Origin: CBDCYN01 sp965224205
GTDB taxonomy: Bacteria > Planctomycetota > Phycisphaerae > Phycisphaerales > Phycisphaeraceae
NCBI GenBank assembly: GCA_965224205.1
Contig: CBDCYN010000013.1
Location: 62,001 to 126,000, forward strand
Length of the DNA stretch: 64,000 bases
Direction: 5' to 3'
Shown: in pieces, positions 36,410 through 45,266 of the stretch
How the letters are laid out: every line of letters begins with the position of its first letter
Numbering within the stretch: position 1 is the first letter of the stretch
Made by a program: the position numbers and the translations under genes
The notes under the pieces: model-generated
Databases searched by the model: none
Seen by the model: the letters and a program-made list of their open reading frames with translations, nothing else
Told to the model about the DNA's origin: nothing

Positions 36410-36903
36410 GGCGTGGATCCTTTCTTCGCTGCTGACAGCTGCACCTGCTTGCCCCGGTAGGTGAGGGTCACGGTGCCCCGGGTGATCTGGATTACCTCCG
36501 CGTCGCCTACCCGGTCCCCGACCGCTTTGAATTCGATCCGGCCGTTGTCCGCTGACAGCATCGCCAGGTTGTGCCCGGGCTCGATCGCGGTCCCCAGCAG
36601 CCGGTACGGCAGCCGCGCTGCGCGTTTGGCGGTGGGCGCCGCCCCCGCCGCCGGAGCCGCCGCGACGGGCTGGTCGTACAGGGGCCTCTGCAGGTCAAGA
36701 CCCCACACGCCTTCAAACTCCGCGAGTGTGGGCAGGGCTGAAACCTGGGGATCGATCCCGCGGGCGTCCCGTGTCACCGGAGGGGTTACCGCCTGCGAGG
36801 GTTGAGGCTGCCGCCCGATCGAAACGGCCAGCACCAGGACCGCGGCTGCGCAGAACGCCGCCATGGCCAGCCACAACAAGGACCTTATCGTGCGTGTATT
36901 CAT
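36406..36903 (-). CDS. gspC: Type II secretion system protein C-like
   Basis: A 165-residue bitopic protein: an N-terminal membrane helix (LLWLAMAAFCAAAVLVLAVSIG), a Pro-rich linker, and a C-terminal HR-type domain (RLPYRLLGTAIEPGHNLAMLSADNGRIEFKAVGDRV...VTLTYRGKQVQL). GspC connects the inner-membrane platform with the secretin GspD through this HR domain. There is no PDZ domain, so it is shorter than proteobacterial GspC. It lies 41 bases after gspK and overlaps gspL by four. Confidence 0.75.
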   Translation of the reverse strand: MNTRTIRSLLWLAMAAFCAAAVLVLAVSIGRQPQPSQAVTPPVTRDARGIDPQVSALPTLAEFEGVWGLDLQRPLYDQPVAAAPAAGAAPTAKRAARLPYRLLGTAIEPGHNLAMLSADNGRIEFKAVGDRVGDAEVIQITRGTVTLTYRGKQVQLSAAKKGSTP

Positions 36904-36944
36904 GAGCGGTTCTGATCCATCAATCCTGGTCCATCATGGGGTCG

Positions 36945-37907
36945 CTACCAGGCGAAGCTTGCTACAGGCGTGTGGCCCGTAGACCCGCCGGCCTCTTGTG
37001 GTGGATCCTGTTGTGGTGGATCCTGAGATTGGCCTTGCGGTTGACCTTGTTGACCCGACGCTTGCTCTTGGGTGATCTGCGATACCTTCAGCTTATGCCA
37101 AACCCGCTTGTCGTCACGGACGCTCACCCGCAGCGAGTAGAACGAGGACCGGTCCGTGAGCAGCTGGGCCATCGCGGTTTTCTTGTCCTTACTAAAGTCT
37201 AGGTTCGCCGTTAGCTTCGGTAGATCCAGGTCCGGGATCTCGTCACGCAGTGAGATAAGCTCACCGATCTCCAGGCGGGTCAACGCGCCCTCTAAACAAG
37301 CGTGCAGGACGGGTCCCGGGGCTCGTTGATAATTGACCTTACCCCCGCCCCAGCAGGTGATGTAGCGGGTCGGGGCCACAGCCGGTCCCCGGTGGGGCTC
37401 GAACAGGCTCCGCGGTGACGCGGCGGGCAGGACCTGCGCCAAGCTGCCGATCGGGGCAAGCCGATCCTGTTGCGATGCGACGGGGCGCAGCCGCACCGAC
37501 ACGTCGCAGCCGGCCTCTCGGAGCAACCCGTGGACCCGGCGCTCAGCGCGGCTAACCCCCACCCGCTGGGCCAGCGCCGCGACGTCGAGCTTGGCCTGCT
37601 CGTCGGCCAACACCAGGTCGAACCGCTGGCCCGTCAGCGGCAGGGACCCCAGCCATTCGGTCACGGGCATGAGCGATTCTTTCTCGACCGCTGACAAGGT
37701 ATCGGTGATCCGCGGCAGCACCGCCCACTGACACGTAAGCGTGCCCCAACGCCTCTGGAGATCGCGTTGGGCGTGCAACGCGTCTAGCTGCCGGGCGAGG
37801 CTCGCGCGGCTCACCCCCGCCAACGCCACCGCCGCGACACCGATGAGCAGCAGGGTCATCAGCAGAACGAAACCGCGGCGGGTTGGCTGAGCTGTGGGTA
37901 AAGTCAT
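36945..37907 (-). CDS. gspK: Type II secretion system minor pseudopilin K-like
   Basis: A 320-residue protein with a type IV prepilin-like N-terminus: a basic leader ending RRG, then FVLLMTLLLIGVAAVALAGVSRASLARQLD, in which the usual Glu at +5 is absent, as in GspK. A large soluble domain follows, with a late region (YSLRVSVRDDKRVWHKLKV) and a Gln/Pro-rich tail. GspK caps the pseudopilus tip with GspI and GspJ. It is larger than GspG/H/I/J, as usual. The ATG at 37907 overlaps the gspJ stop (TGATG); an in-frame GTG directly upstream is possible. Confidence 0.78.
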   Translation of the reverse strand: MTLPTAQPTRRGFVLLMTLLLIGVAAVALAGVSRASLARQLDALHAQRDLQRRWGTLTCQWAVLPRITDTLSAVEKESLMPVTEWLGSLPLTGQRFDLVLADEQAKLDVAALAQRVGVSRAERRVHGLLREAGCDVSVRLRPVASQQDRLAPIGSLAQVLPAASPRSLFEPHRGPAVAPTRYITCWGGGKVNYQRAPGPVLHACLEGALTRLEIGELISLRDEIPDLDLPKLTANLDFSKDKKTAMAQLLTDRSSFYSLRVSVRDDKRVWHKLKVSQITQEQASGQQGQPQGQSQDPPQQDPPQEAGGSTGHTPVASFAW

Positions 37908-38602
37908 CACGGTATCACGATCTCTTGGTCGAGTCTCCGCGGCGACGCGTCGCGGGCTGCCTCGTTATCCATCCATGCCATGACGAGCCGGACCGTGTTG
38001 GGGATCGGCACCGGCCCGTCTTGGGTTGCGCCGCCCAAGGGCCCCGTGGGGATCACGCTCTCGTCTGCCGTTTGTATCTCAAAGCCGGTCACGTTGCCGC
38101 ACAACAGCGTCGAGACCGTGTTGCGGTTGGTCAGCTCGCTGAGGTTCGTCTGTTGCCGGACCAACCACCGTCCCCGCAGCACGTACGCGACCCGCACCGG
38201 CTGGTGGCTGCTGCTCGCTGACCGCTGGCCGCGTCGACGAGATCGTGTCCCTGGTTTGTTGAGGAAGCTATACCCGGTCAGCGTGACTTGGTTTTCGCCC
38301 AGCTCGAGGGTCCGGGCGTTGGTCAGATCCCACGTCAGTTGCTGCACGAGGTGCCGGGTCCAACCGCCGTTAACGCTCCCGGCCCGATCGTGGTCGTGGG
38401 GGGGGCGGATCGAAGCGGTGACGTGCAGCACCCCGACCATCAGCAACGCCGCCAAAGCGGTCGCGACCAGCAGCTCGAGGGTCGTAAACGCATCGCGTCG
38501 CCACGGGGTGCAACCGCCATCCACATTTAACACCGACCCCCGGTCCTTCGATCGATGATCCGCTGTCGCCGCACCGCCGCTATAAACCCAAACCCGTTTC
38601 AT
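37907..38602 (-). CDS. gspJ: Type II secretion system minor pseudopilin J-like
   Basis: A 231-residue protein with a long leader and the prepilin motif DAFTTLELLVATALAALLMVGVLHVTA (Glu at +5). A beta-rich domain follows (VTLTGYSFLNKPG, VRVAYVLRGRWLVRQQTNL, PNTVRLVMAW), as in GspJ/PulJ. The ATG at 38602 overlaps the gspI stop by four bases and follows GAGGGG, which excludes the longer upstream frame. The leader of about 45 residues before the cleavage site is unusually long. Confidence 0.78.
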   Translation of the reverse strand: MKRVWVYSGGAATADHRSKDRGSVLNVDGGCTPWRRDAFTTLELLVATALAALLMVGVLHVTASIRPPHDHDRAGSVNGGWTRHLVQQLTWDLTNARTLELGENQVTLTGYSFLNKPGTRSRRRGQRSASSSHQPVRVAYVLRGRWLVRQQTNLSELTNRNTVSTLLCGNVTGFEIQTADESVIPTGPLGGATQDGPVPIPNTVRLVMAWMDNEAARDASPRRLDQEIVIP

Positions 38603-39111
38603 TGGCTGCCCCTCTTTCGGACGCGACGGCGGTCGTCGGTGGCGACGGGGCCTGCGTTGGTGGTCGGGGGGGCGGCGGGGTCCCGGTCGGTTGCCTGGTC
38701 TAAGCCAACCGTGTCGGGGCCCATGATCGGTTCGACGGGCAGGACAAGATCGACCTCGACCGCCGGAGGGGTCTGCGGGTCCCAACGCCCGTCGCTGATC
38801 TGCAGCCGAACGATTTCGATGCCCAGCGCATCGGCTTCATCGCGGGCCAAGGGCGTTACCCGCCAGTGCCAAAGATCAGACCCCGGCACCCGGCCCCGCC
38901 CCGACCGCGGCAGGGGGATATCGTCCTTAACCGCCCACCACCGCGCCAGCAACAGGTCAGCGGCTTCGATCGCTTCGAGCTGTCGGTTCGACTCAGCCAG
39001 CTGCCGGGTGTGCCGGGCCTTGGCCAAGACCACCGCTGACAGCAGCCAGCCCAGCAGCGCCAAACCGGCGATGACCTCGATCAGGGTCAAGCCCACTGGC
39101 CGATGCGGCAC
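38599..39111 (-). CDS. gspI: Type II secretion system minor pseudopilin I-like
   Basis: A 170-residue protein with a short leader (PHRPVG), then LTLIEVIAGLALLGWLLSAVVLAKARHTRQ, the prepilin cleavage and Glu+5 helix typical of pseudopilins. It has the position and size of GspI. A GTG at 39111, 7 bases after the gspH stop, is proposed as start; an ATG at 39162 would overlap gspH by 44 bases and give a 24-residue leader. The tail is Arg-rich and poorly conserved. Confidence 0.72.
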   Translation of the reverse strand: MPHRPVGLTLIEVIAGLALLGWLLSAVVLAKARHTRQLAESNRQLEAIEAADLLLARWWAVKDDIPLPRSGRGRVPGSDLWHWRVTPLARDEADALGIEIVRLQISDGRWDPQTPPAVEVDLVLPVEPIMGPDTVGLDQATDRDPAAPPTTNAGPVATDDRRRVRKRGSQ

Positions 39112-39118
39112 CGTTGTT

Positions 39119-39637
39119 CTAACCGGCCAAGATTTTGAATAGGTCCGCAAGGTTCTTCTCATCGTCTAGTAGGATGGATTGGCCGGTGATCCCCGCGAAA
39201 AGCACCCACCGCTGGCGCCCGTCACGCCCAGCGACGTGGACCGCATACGTCGGCGTATGCCCCATCGGCGAGTACGGGATCGATACCTTCCCCGACGACA
39301 CCTCACCCCCGGGCACCTTGACCCGCTTGATGTGGTACCCCTGAGGCAAAGCTCGCCGGTGGCTGTGTCTGATCTTCTGGCCCTCAGAGTTTTGGCGGGT
39401 CATGGTCCCCTGGCGTAGGTCCAAGACCACCTCAGACGGCTGATCGAAACGCGCCGCATGTTGTCGGGTCAGGTGATCGATAAACACCAACCGGTCGAGG
39501 GCGTCTTCCATCTTCGCCGAACCCGAAAAGCCCGACGCCGTCACCGATACCGCGGCGGCCAGGAACGCCAGAATGACGATCACCGCTAGCACCTCCAACA
39601 GCGTGAAACCGGGATGTCGTCGCTGCCTCGGGTGCAC
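39119..39637 (-). CDS. gspH: Type II secretion system minor pseudopilin H-like
   Basis: A 172-residue prepilin-like protein, RRHPGFTLLEVLAVIVILAFLAAAVSV at the N-terminus, with a GspH-type domain (DLRQGTMTRQNSEGQKI, ALPQGYHIKRVKVPGGEVSSGKVSIPYSPMGHTPTYAVHV). It starts with GTG three bases after the gspG stop; GAGGA lies about five bases before it, inside the end of gspG. GspH caps or extends the pseudopilus above GspG. Confidence 0.82.
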   Translation of the reverse strand: MHPRQRRHPGFTLLEVLAVIVILAFLAAAVSVTASGFSGSAKMEDALDRLVFIDHLTRQHAARFDQPSEVVLDLRQGTMTRQNSEGQKIRHSHRRALPQGYHIKRVKVPGGEVSSGKVSIPYSPMGHTPTYAVHVAGRDGRQRWVLFAGITGQSILLDDEKNLADLFKILAG

Positions 39638-39639
39638 CG

Positions 39640-40047
39640 TTATTCCTCGAGTTGTTCACTGGTGATGTCCGCGTTGGCGTCGTCGCCGCCTTCGCGCCCG
39701 TCGGCGCCGTAGCTGATGACGTCGAACGGCTCGCTGCGCCCGGGTTGGTTGTACTGGTACGGCCGCTTCCACGGGTCGGTCTTGCTCTTGATGGGTAATA
39801 CGTCGAGGCCCTCGTCGTTGGTGGGGTAGCGACCCTCGTCGGCGTAGTACGACTCGACCGCGTTGACGATCGTGGCGATGTCCGACCGGGCGCGGTTGCG
39901 CTTGGCCTTGTCGACGTAGTCGCTGACCTGGATCGCCACCGCCCCGGCTAGCAGGCCGATGATCACGACCACGACCATCACCTCAATAAACGAAAACCCG
40001 CGGCGACAGGTGTCGCGGACCAGATTGATTGGACGATTACAGTACAT
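39640..40047 (-). CDS. gspG: Type II secretion system major pseudopilin G
   Basis: A 135-residue major pseudopilin: leader ending CRRG, then FSFIEVMVVVVIIGLLAGAVAIQVSDYVDKAK, and the family core ARSDIATIVNAVESYYADEGRYPTNDEGL and DPWKRPYQYNQPGRSEPFDVISYGADGREGGDDANADI. The GspG calcium-binding Asp residues near the end are present. It polymerizes into the pseudopilus that pushes substrates through GspD. The ATG at 40047 lies inside the end of gspF with GGAAG upstream; a start at 40080 would lengthen the leader needlessly. Confidence 0.95.
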   Translation of the reverse strand: MYCNRPINLVRDTCRRGFSFIEVMVVVVIIGLLAGAVAIQVSDYVDKAKRNRARSDIATIVNAVESYYADEGRYPTNDEGLDVLPIKSKTDPWKRPYQYNQPGRSEPFDVISYGADGREGGDDANADITSEQLEE

Positions 40048-41248
40048 CACCGGCTTCCAAAATAGGCATGAAGGTTGCAAAGGCTATGAATCCTACAATC
40101 ACGGCCAGCACGAGGATCAACGCCGGCTCGAGGATACTGGTCAATCGTTGCGACGCGGTTGTGACCTGCTGCTCGTAGTCGTGGTGGAGCCGGTCGAGCA
40201 TCTCGTCAAGTCGCCCCGCGTTCTGCCCCGCCGCGAACACGCGCACGACCAGCGGGGGGAAGCAGCCGGACTCTTCGAGGGCGGTCGAGATCTCGCGCCC
40301 GCTTCGGACCGAGGTTTTACAGTGCTCGAGCGCCTGCCGCAGCACGGTGTTCCGCGTCGCGTTGGCGGCGATCTGCACCGCCCGCTCAAACACCACCCCG
40401 CTCTTGATCAGGGTCGAGATCGTCAACGCGATCCGGGAGATCGCTTGTTTGCGGGTCATATCACCCACGAGCGGCATATTCAGCACCCAGCGGTCCCAGC
40501 GGTGGCGGAACTTCTCGCTGCGGGCGGCGTAGGTGATCGCGAGGATCACCGCGACGACCGCGAGTAAGATCACCCACCACCCGTAGACCATCCCGTCGCT
40601 GATCGCTTTGACCACGCGCGTGGCCATCGGCAGCGGTCGGCCGGCTTCTAGCAGCGTCGCCAGCAGGTTGGGCACCACAAACGTCATGAGAAACACGCTC
40701 ACCAACACCCCCGTGGCCAGCACCAGGCACGGGTAGACCAACGCCGTGACCACCCGGTTCTTGAGCTGCAACGACCGCTCGCGGAACCCGGCTAGCCGTT
40801 CTAGCGACGATTCGAGCGTCCCCGAATCTTCGCCGACCTCGGTGATACTCACGCACAGCGCGTCGAACTCGTCGGGGTGTTCGCGCAGCGCCTCGGCCAG
40901 GCCCGTGCCCGACGCGACCCGTTCGCGCAGCATCAATAGGACCGTGCGGAACCCGCCCTGGTGTTGCTTGACGACCGTGTCGATCGCTTCGAGCATCGGC
41001 ACCCCCACGCTCAGCAGCGTCGATAGCTCACGCAAGAACGACGTGACCGCGGCGGTATTGCGCTTCCGCAGGCGCAACGCGGGCAGCTTGCTGAACCGCA
41101 ATGAGGTTTTTTGGGCGGCGATCTGGAGGACGGCCAGGCCCTGGGCACGGAGCTGGTCGCGTGCCTGTCGGGGTGTATCGGCGGTGACGGTCCCGGCCAC
41201 CGGGGTCGACGAAGCCGCGTTCATCGCTTTGTACGCATAGACCGCCAT
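40037..41248 (-). CDS. gspF: Type II secretion system inner-membrane protein F
   Basis: A 403-residue polytopic protein with two T2SSF domains: the first has FLRELSTLLSVGVPMLEAI and the second RIALTISTLIKSGVVFERAVQIAA. Three membrane segments are clear (LVYPCLVLATGVLVSVFLMTFV, WWVILLAVVAVILAITY and the C-terminal ALILVLAVIVGFIAFATFMPI). GspF is the platform protein that couples GspE to pseudopilus growth. It starts one base after the gspE stop and overlaps gspG by 11 bases. Confidence 0.95.
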   Translation of the reverse strand: MAVYAYKAMNAASSTPVAGTVTADTPRQARDQLRAQGLAVLQIAAQKTSLRFSKLPALRLRKRNTAAVTSFLRELSTLLSVGVPMLEAIDTVVKQHQGGFRTVLLMLRERVASGTGLAEALREHPDEFDALCVSITEVGEDSGTLESSLERLAGFRERSLQLKNRVVTALVYPCLVLATGVLVSVFLMTFVVPNLLATLLEAGRPLPMATRVVKAISDGMVYGWWVILLAVVAVILAITYAARSEKFRHRWDRWVLNMPLVGDMTRKQAISRIALTISTLIKSGVVFERAVQIAANATRNTVLRQALEHCKTSVRSGREISTALEESGCFPPLVVRVFAAGQNAGRLDEMLDRLHHDYEQQVTTASQRLTSILEPALILVLAVIVGFIAFATFMPILEAGDVL

Positions 41249-41249
41249 C

Positions 41250-42956
41250 TCAACTCTCCATCCTCGCGGCGACGCGCATCACCTCATCGAGGGTCGTGAC
41301 GCCGGCGAGCATCTTGTGGACCGCGTCGTCGGCGAGGCTGTCCATGCCCTTCTCGACCGCGGCGAGCTTGATGCTCGTGGCTGTGGCCCGGGCCTGGACC
41401 TGCTGGCGGACGGTCTCGTCAATGGCCAACAACTCGAACACACCGATCCGGCCGCGGTGGCCGGTGTGGCGGCAGGCGTCGCAGCCGGTGCCGTGCATGA
41501 TCCCGCTCGTATCGGTCTGCTTCGGGCACAGCCCCACCTGGTGGACACGGTCGGCGGCGTCCGGGTCGGGCTGGCCACACTTCGAGCACACACGCCGCAC
41601 CAGTCGCTGGGCCAGCACGCCCACGACCGAGCTGGCGACCAGGTACGGCTCGATCCCTAGGTCTAATAGCCGGGTCACGGCGCTGGCCGCGTCGTTGGTG
41701 TGCAGGGTCGAGAACACCAGGTGCCCGGTCAGCGCGGACTGGATCGCCATGACCGCGGTCTCGTGGTCGCGGATCTCGCCGACCATGATCACGTCCGGGT
41801 CTTGTCGCAGCACGCTGCGCAGCCCGTCGGCGAAGGTCATGCCTTTTTTCTCGCTGACCTGGGTCTGGCTGATGCCGTCGAGCTGGAACTCGATCGGGTC
41901 CTCGAGGGTGAGGATGTTGCGCTGCTTGGCGTCAATTTCTTGGAGGGCGGCGTAGAGCGTGGTCGACTTGCCGCTGCCGGTGGGGCCGGTGACGAGGATC
42001 AGCCCGTGCTCGACCTTGATCAGCTTCTGGAACGACGCCAGGGCCTTGGCGTCCATGCCCAGTTCCTCGAGGGTGTACAGCCGCGAGCTTTTGTCCAATA
42101 GGCGGATGACGACGCGCTCGCCGAGGCTCGACGGGATCGCGGAGATGCGCAGGTCGATCAGCCGGTCGCCGACCTGGACGGTCGCCCGGCCGTCTTGGGC
42201 GATCCGCTTCTCGGCGATGTCCATGCGCCCCATGACCTTGATCCGGCTGATCACTTCTTCTTGTCGAGGCTTGGGCAGGTCGAACATATCGGACAGCACC
42301 CCGTCGATGCGCATACGCACGACGAGGCGGTCTTCGTAGGGCTGGATGTGCACGTCGGAGGCCATGAGCTTGACGGCTTCAAAAAAGACCGCGTTGACCA
42401 GCTGGATGACCGGGGCTTTGTCGGAGACGTCGAGCAGGTCTTCGCGACTCGTGACGGCGTCGGGGGCGAGGACCTCGACCTCTTCGCCGAGGTTATCGAT
42501 GAACCGCTGGGCCTGGTGGTCGCGTTGCTGGTAGACGGCGTTGATCTTGGCCAGGATCTGCGACCGCGGGGCCAGGATCGGCTCGACCGGCTGGTCGAGG
42601 AACCGCGAGACGATATCGAGGTGTTCGCACACGTCGGGCCCGGGGATCGCCACGGGCAGGCGGTCGTCTTCGCTTTCACTGGTGAACCCAAGGACGGCGT
42701 GGCGGCGGGCAAAGCCGATCGGGACCCGTTCGGCGAACGGCTCACTGGGCTGCATCGGCGAGAGGTCCTCGACGTAGCGCAGCCCGGCGGCGGCGGCGAA
42801 CGCGCGGGCGATCTGATCTTCTTCAAGGCCCGATTCCATTGCGGCTATGAGCAGAGACCCGCCGGCCGGGTCGTCGGTCTGCGAGGCCGCGTCGTTGCCC
42901 TGGGGTAGCAGGGACCAGAAACGGTCGCGGATGTTGCTCAGCGATGGCGGGGTCAT
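41250..42956 (-). CDS. gspE: Type II secretion system ATPase E
   Basis: A 568-residue AAA-like secretion ATPase. The N-terminal N1E/MshEN domain (about 1-160) docks on GspL. The core has the Walker A motif GPTGSGKSTTLYAAL, the Asp box TLEDPIEFQLDGISQTQVS, Walker B VIMVGEIRDHETA, and the His box GHLVFSTLHTNDAASAVTRLL. The four-Cys zinc module follows (VCSKCGQPDP...GTGCDACRHTGHRGRIG). It powers pseudopilus assembly. The Cys spacing differs between the two pairs by an insertion of about 25 residues, as is common. Confidence 0.96.
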   Translation of the reverse strand: MTPPSLSNIRDRFWSLLPQGNDAASQTDDPAGGSLLIAAMESGLEEDQIARAFAAAAGLRYVEDLSPMQPSEPFAERVPIGFARRHAVLGFTSESEDDRLPVAIPGPDVCEHLDIVSRFLDQPVEPILAPRSQILAKINAVYQQRDHQAQRFIDNLGEEVEVLAPDAVTSREDLLDVSDKAPVIQLVNAVFFEAVKLMASDVHIQPYEDRLVVRMRIDGVLSDMFDLPKPRQEEVISRIKVMGRMDIAEKRIAQDGRATVQVGDRLIDLRISAIPSSLGERVVIRLLDKSSRLYTLEELGMDAKALASFQKLIKVEHGLILVTGPTGSGKSTTLYAALQEIDAKQRNILTLEDPIEFQLDGISQTQVSEKKGMTFADGLRSVLRQDPDVIMVGEIRDHETAVMAIQSALTGHLVFSTLHTNDAASAVTRLLDLGIEPYLVASSVVGVLAQRLVRRVCSKCGQPDPDAADRVHQVGLCPKQTDTSGIMHGTGCDACRHTGHRGRIGVFELLAIDETVRQQVQARATATSIKLAAVEKGMDSLADDAVHKMLAGVTTLDEVMRVAARMES

Positions 42957-42986
42957 GGGTTGTTGGCTTTCTCTATCGTTGGCGGG

Positions 42987-45266
42987 TTATTCGATGATCA
43001 GGGGTTCGCTGGCGGGGTAATCCCCGGGGATCCCGGCCAGCTCGGTCTGCCGCTGCGAGAGGTATTTTAGGTCTTCAAACAGGTCGTCGCGGAGGATCAC
43101 CGGGCGCAGGAACACAAACAGGGTGGTTTGGGAGTCTTTCTGATCCGTGCGGCTGAACAGGTATTTGAGCAGGGGGATCTGCCCGAGGATCGGGACGGCT
43201 TCGACGGTCTGGGTGAATGTCTTGCGGGTCAACCCCCCGACGATGATGGTGTGCCCATCGGGGACGGTGACCTCGCTTTCGACCGAATCGGTCTGGCGGG
43301 GCGCGGGGATGCCGTCGCCGCCCGATCCGGTGAAGCTGTTGAGGGAGATCGAGTACTCGAGGCTCAAGTAATCCCCGTCACTGATGTGGGGGGTGACCGA
43401 GATGGTCGTGCCGGCTTCGACGAACCCGCTGAACGAGGTGAGCGTCGGGTTGCCTTGCGTGACGGTGGTGGCCTCGGTGGGTTGCTCCTCGACGCTGGTG
43501 AGCGTGCCGGTGGCGTTGTCGTTAACGAGGATTTTGGGCGCGGACAACACGTTGGCTTTCGTATCGGTTTTCAGGGCCCGGATCACGACGTCGGCGATGT
43601 CGGACTCGAGCACGGCCCCGTTGAAGCCACGGCCGGGGTCGATCGAGATCGCCCCGGTGAAGTCCTCGGCCACGTCGCTGATCCCGAACGAGCTCAACGA
43701 CAGCAGCCGCGTGGCCCCGGCGCGGCCGGCGGCGGCGATGTCGACCCCCAGCTCGAAGTCATCGGTGGTGTTGATGGTGGCGATGGTGATCTCGATGAGC
43801 ACCTGAGGGCGTCGCTGGTCGAGCACGCGGATCAACCGCTCATAGATCACCTGGGTCTGGGGGTCGGCTACGACGATGATGCTGTTGGTGTTGACGTCGG
43901 CGGTGACGGTGGCGCGGTTGGACCGCACGGCGTGGGGCGCGGGTCCGGAGGCATCCGGTGGGGGTTGGGGTTGGCGCGGGCCGGTAGCCGGCAGGCCTTG
44001 GGCCGTGGGCGGGGCGGGGGGTGGCGTGATCCGCTGTGGGGATAAGGGCGCTTGGCCGGGTGCGGGGGTGGCGTCGGGCCCGACGGTGGCGTAGAGCCCG
44101 TCGTCGGTTTCGATCGCGCGGATGGTGTCGAGCACGTCGGCGGCGGTGGCGTTGACGAGCTTGTAGATACGGATCGGGCTTTGGGATTCGGGGGCCGCGA
44201 CGTCGAGCTCGGCCTTGAGGGATTCGATCCGGTCGTGGATCTGCGGGGTGGCGGTCACGACTAGCATCTTTGCGTCTTCATCGGCCACGGAGCGGTACAT
44301 GGTCTTGGCGGCGACGGGGCCGATCAGCTCCTGGGCCAGCTCATCGACCCGCTGGGGGGAGGCGACCTGGAACCGGTAGACGTGGGGGGTGAGGTCCAGG
44401 GAGACGTCGAGGGATTCGAGCAGGTCGATCGCTTCGCCCACCCGGTTCTGGGGCCCGACCACCACGACCTGATTGGTGCGCTCGTGGTGGAGGATCACGA
44501 CGCCGTCGGACGGTTGGCCGCTGCCGCGGACCCTGGCCTCGGCGTTCAACTTAGCCTGCATTGTTTTTTGGGCCTCTTGGGCTAGGCCGGCGGCCTCTTG
44601 GTGTTGGGCCGTAAGGACACGGATGACGACCTGCTGGCCGGGCTGATCGATGAGGCGCACGAGCTGGGCCAGACGGGGCATGTTGGACATGTAGTCGGTG
44701 ACGATCAGCACCCGTTGGCTATCGAGGCTAAGGGTGTTGGCCCCGGGTTGGGTGAGGAACGGTTTGATCGCGGCTTCGGCCTGCTTGGCGTCGGCGTGGG
44801 TGAGTTGGAAGACCCGGGTCACGGCGGTGGTCTTTGAGGCATCTGCAGCGCGTAAACGCTGATCGGTTTCGTCGGGGGATAGGGCGATCGCGGCGAGGTT
44901 GGCGGCGGGGACGATCCGTTTCCAGCCGGGTTGCTCGCCGTCGACCAGGGCCAGGCCCTTCATCCGCAGCGCGCTTTCGAGCAGGCCCAGCAGAGAGTCT
45001 TGGGGGATCGATTGCGGGGTCTGGATTGTGACCCGCCGGTTGCCGATCTGCTCGTCGTAGAGGATGTTGATCCCCAGCCTTTGGCTGACGTACTGCACCA
45101 GGGCTTTGATCTCCATGTTCTCGGGGAAATCGAGCTTGATCCCTTCGGTTGAACGATCGGTTTCGGTGGGGGCTCGTTGGGCCAAGGCCCGGCCCTGGAA
45201 CCCGAGCGGTGACAGGAATACCGGCAGCAGGAAGATGAAATAGATTCGGGCAAAACGGGTGGGCAT
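42987..45266 (-). CDS. gspD: Type II secretion system secretin D
   Basis: A 759-residue outer-membrane secretin. It has a signal peptide (IYFIFLLPVFLSPLGFQGRALA) and a short N0-like domain (GIKLDFPENMEIKALVQYVSQRLGINILY). Repeated N domains follow (VTRVFQLTHADAKQAEAAIKPFL, VYRFQVASPQRVDELAQ, IYKLVNATAADVLDTI), then a Pro-rich linker and the secretin core (VLIEITIATINTTDDFELGVDI, ANVLSAPKILVNDNATGTL) with the closing VPILGQIPLLKYLFSRT. It forms the exit channel. It is the first gene of the operon. The start at 45266 gives a proper signal peptide; a frame to 45368 exists. An uncommon Pro/Gln-rich insert lies at about residues 400-450. Confidence 0.95.
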   Translation of the reverse strand: MPTRFARIYFIFLLPVFLSPLGFQGRALAQRAPTETDRSTEGIKLDFPENMEIKALVQYVSQRLGINILYDEQIGNRRVTIQTPQSIPQDSLLGLLESALRMKGLALVDGEQPGWKRIVPAANLAAIALSPDETDQRLRAADASKTTAVTRVFQLTHADAKQAEAAIKPFLTQPGANTLSLDSQRVLIVTDYMSNMPRLAQLVRLIDQPGQQVVIRVLTAQHQEAAGLAQEAQKTMQAKLNAEARVRGSGQPSDGVVILHHERTNQVVVVGPQNRVGEAIDLLESLDVSLDLTPHVYRFQVASPQRVDELAQELIGPVAAKTMYRSVADEDAKMLVVTATPQIHDRIESLKAELDVAAPESQSPIRIYKLVNATAADVLDTIRAIETDDGLYATVGPDATPAPGQAPLSPQRITPPPAPPTAQGLPATGPRQPQPPPDASGPAPHAVRSNRATVTADVNTNSIIVVADPQTQVIYERLIRVLDQRRPQVLIEITIATINTTDDFELGVDIAAAGRAGATRLLSLSSFGISDVAEDFTGAISIDPGRGFNGAVLESDIADVVIRALKTDTKANVLSAPKILVNDNATGTLTSVEEQPTEATTVTQGNPTLTSFSGFVEAGTTISVTPHISDGDYLSLEYSISLNSFTGSGGDGIPAPRQTDSVESEVTVPDGHTIIVGGLTRKTFTQTVEAVPILGQIPLLKYLFSRTDQKDSQTTLFVFLRPVILRDDLFEDLKYLSQRQTELAGIPGDYPASEPLIIE

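Noticed and set aside
43128..44045. A 305-codon frame antisense to gspD
   Set aside because: Gly/Asp/Val-rich shadow; the secretin on the other strand is certain.
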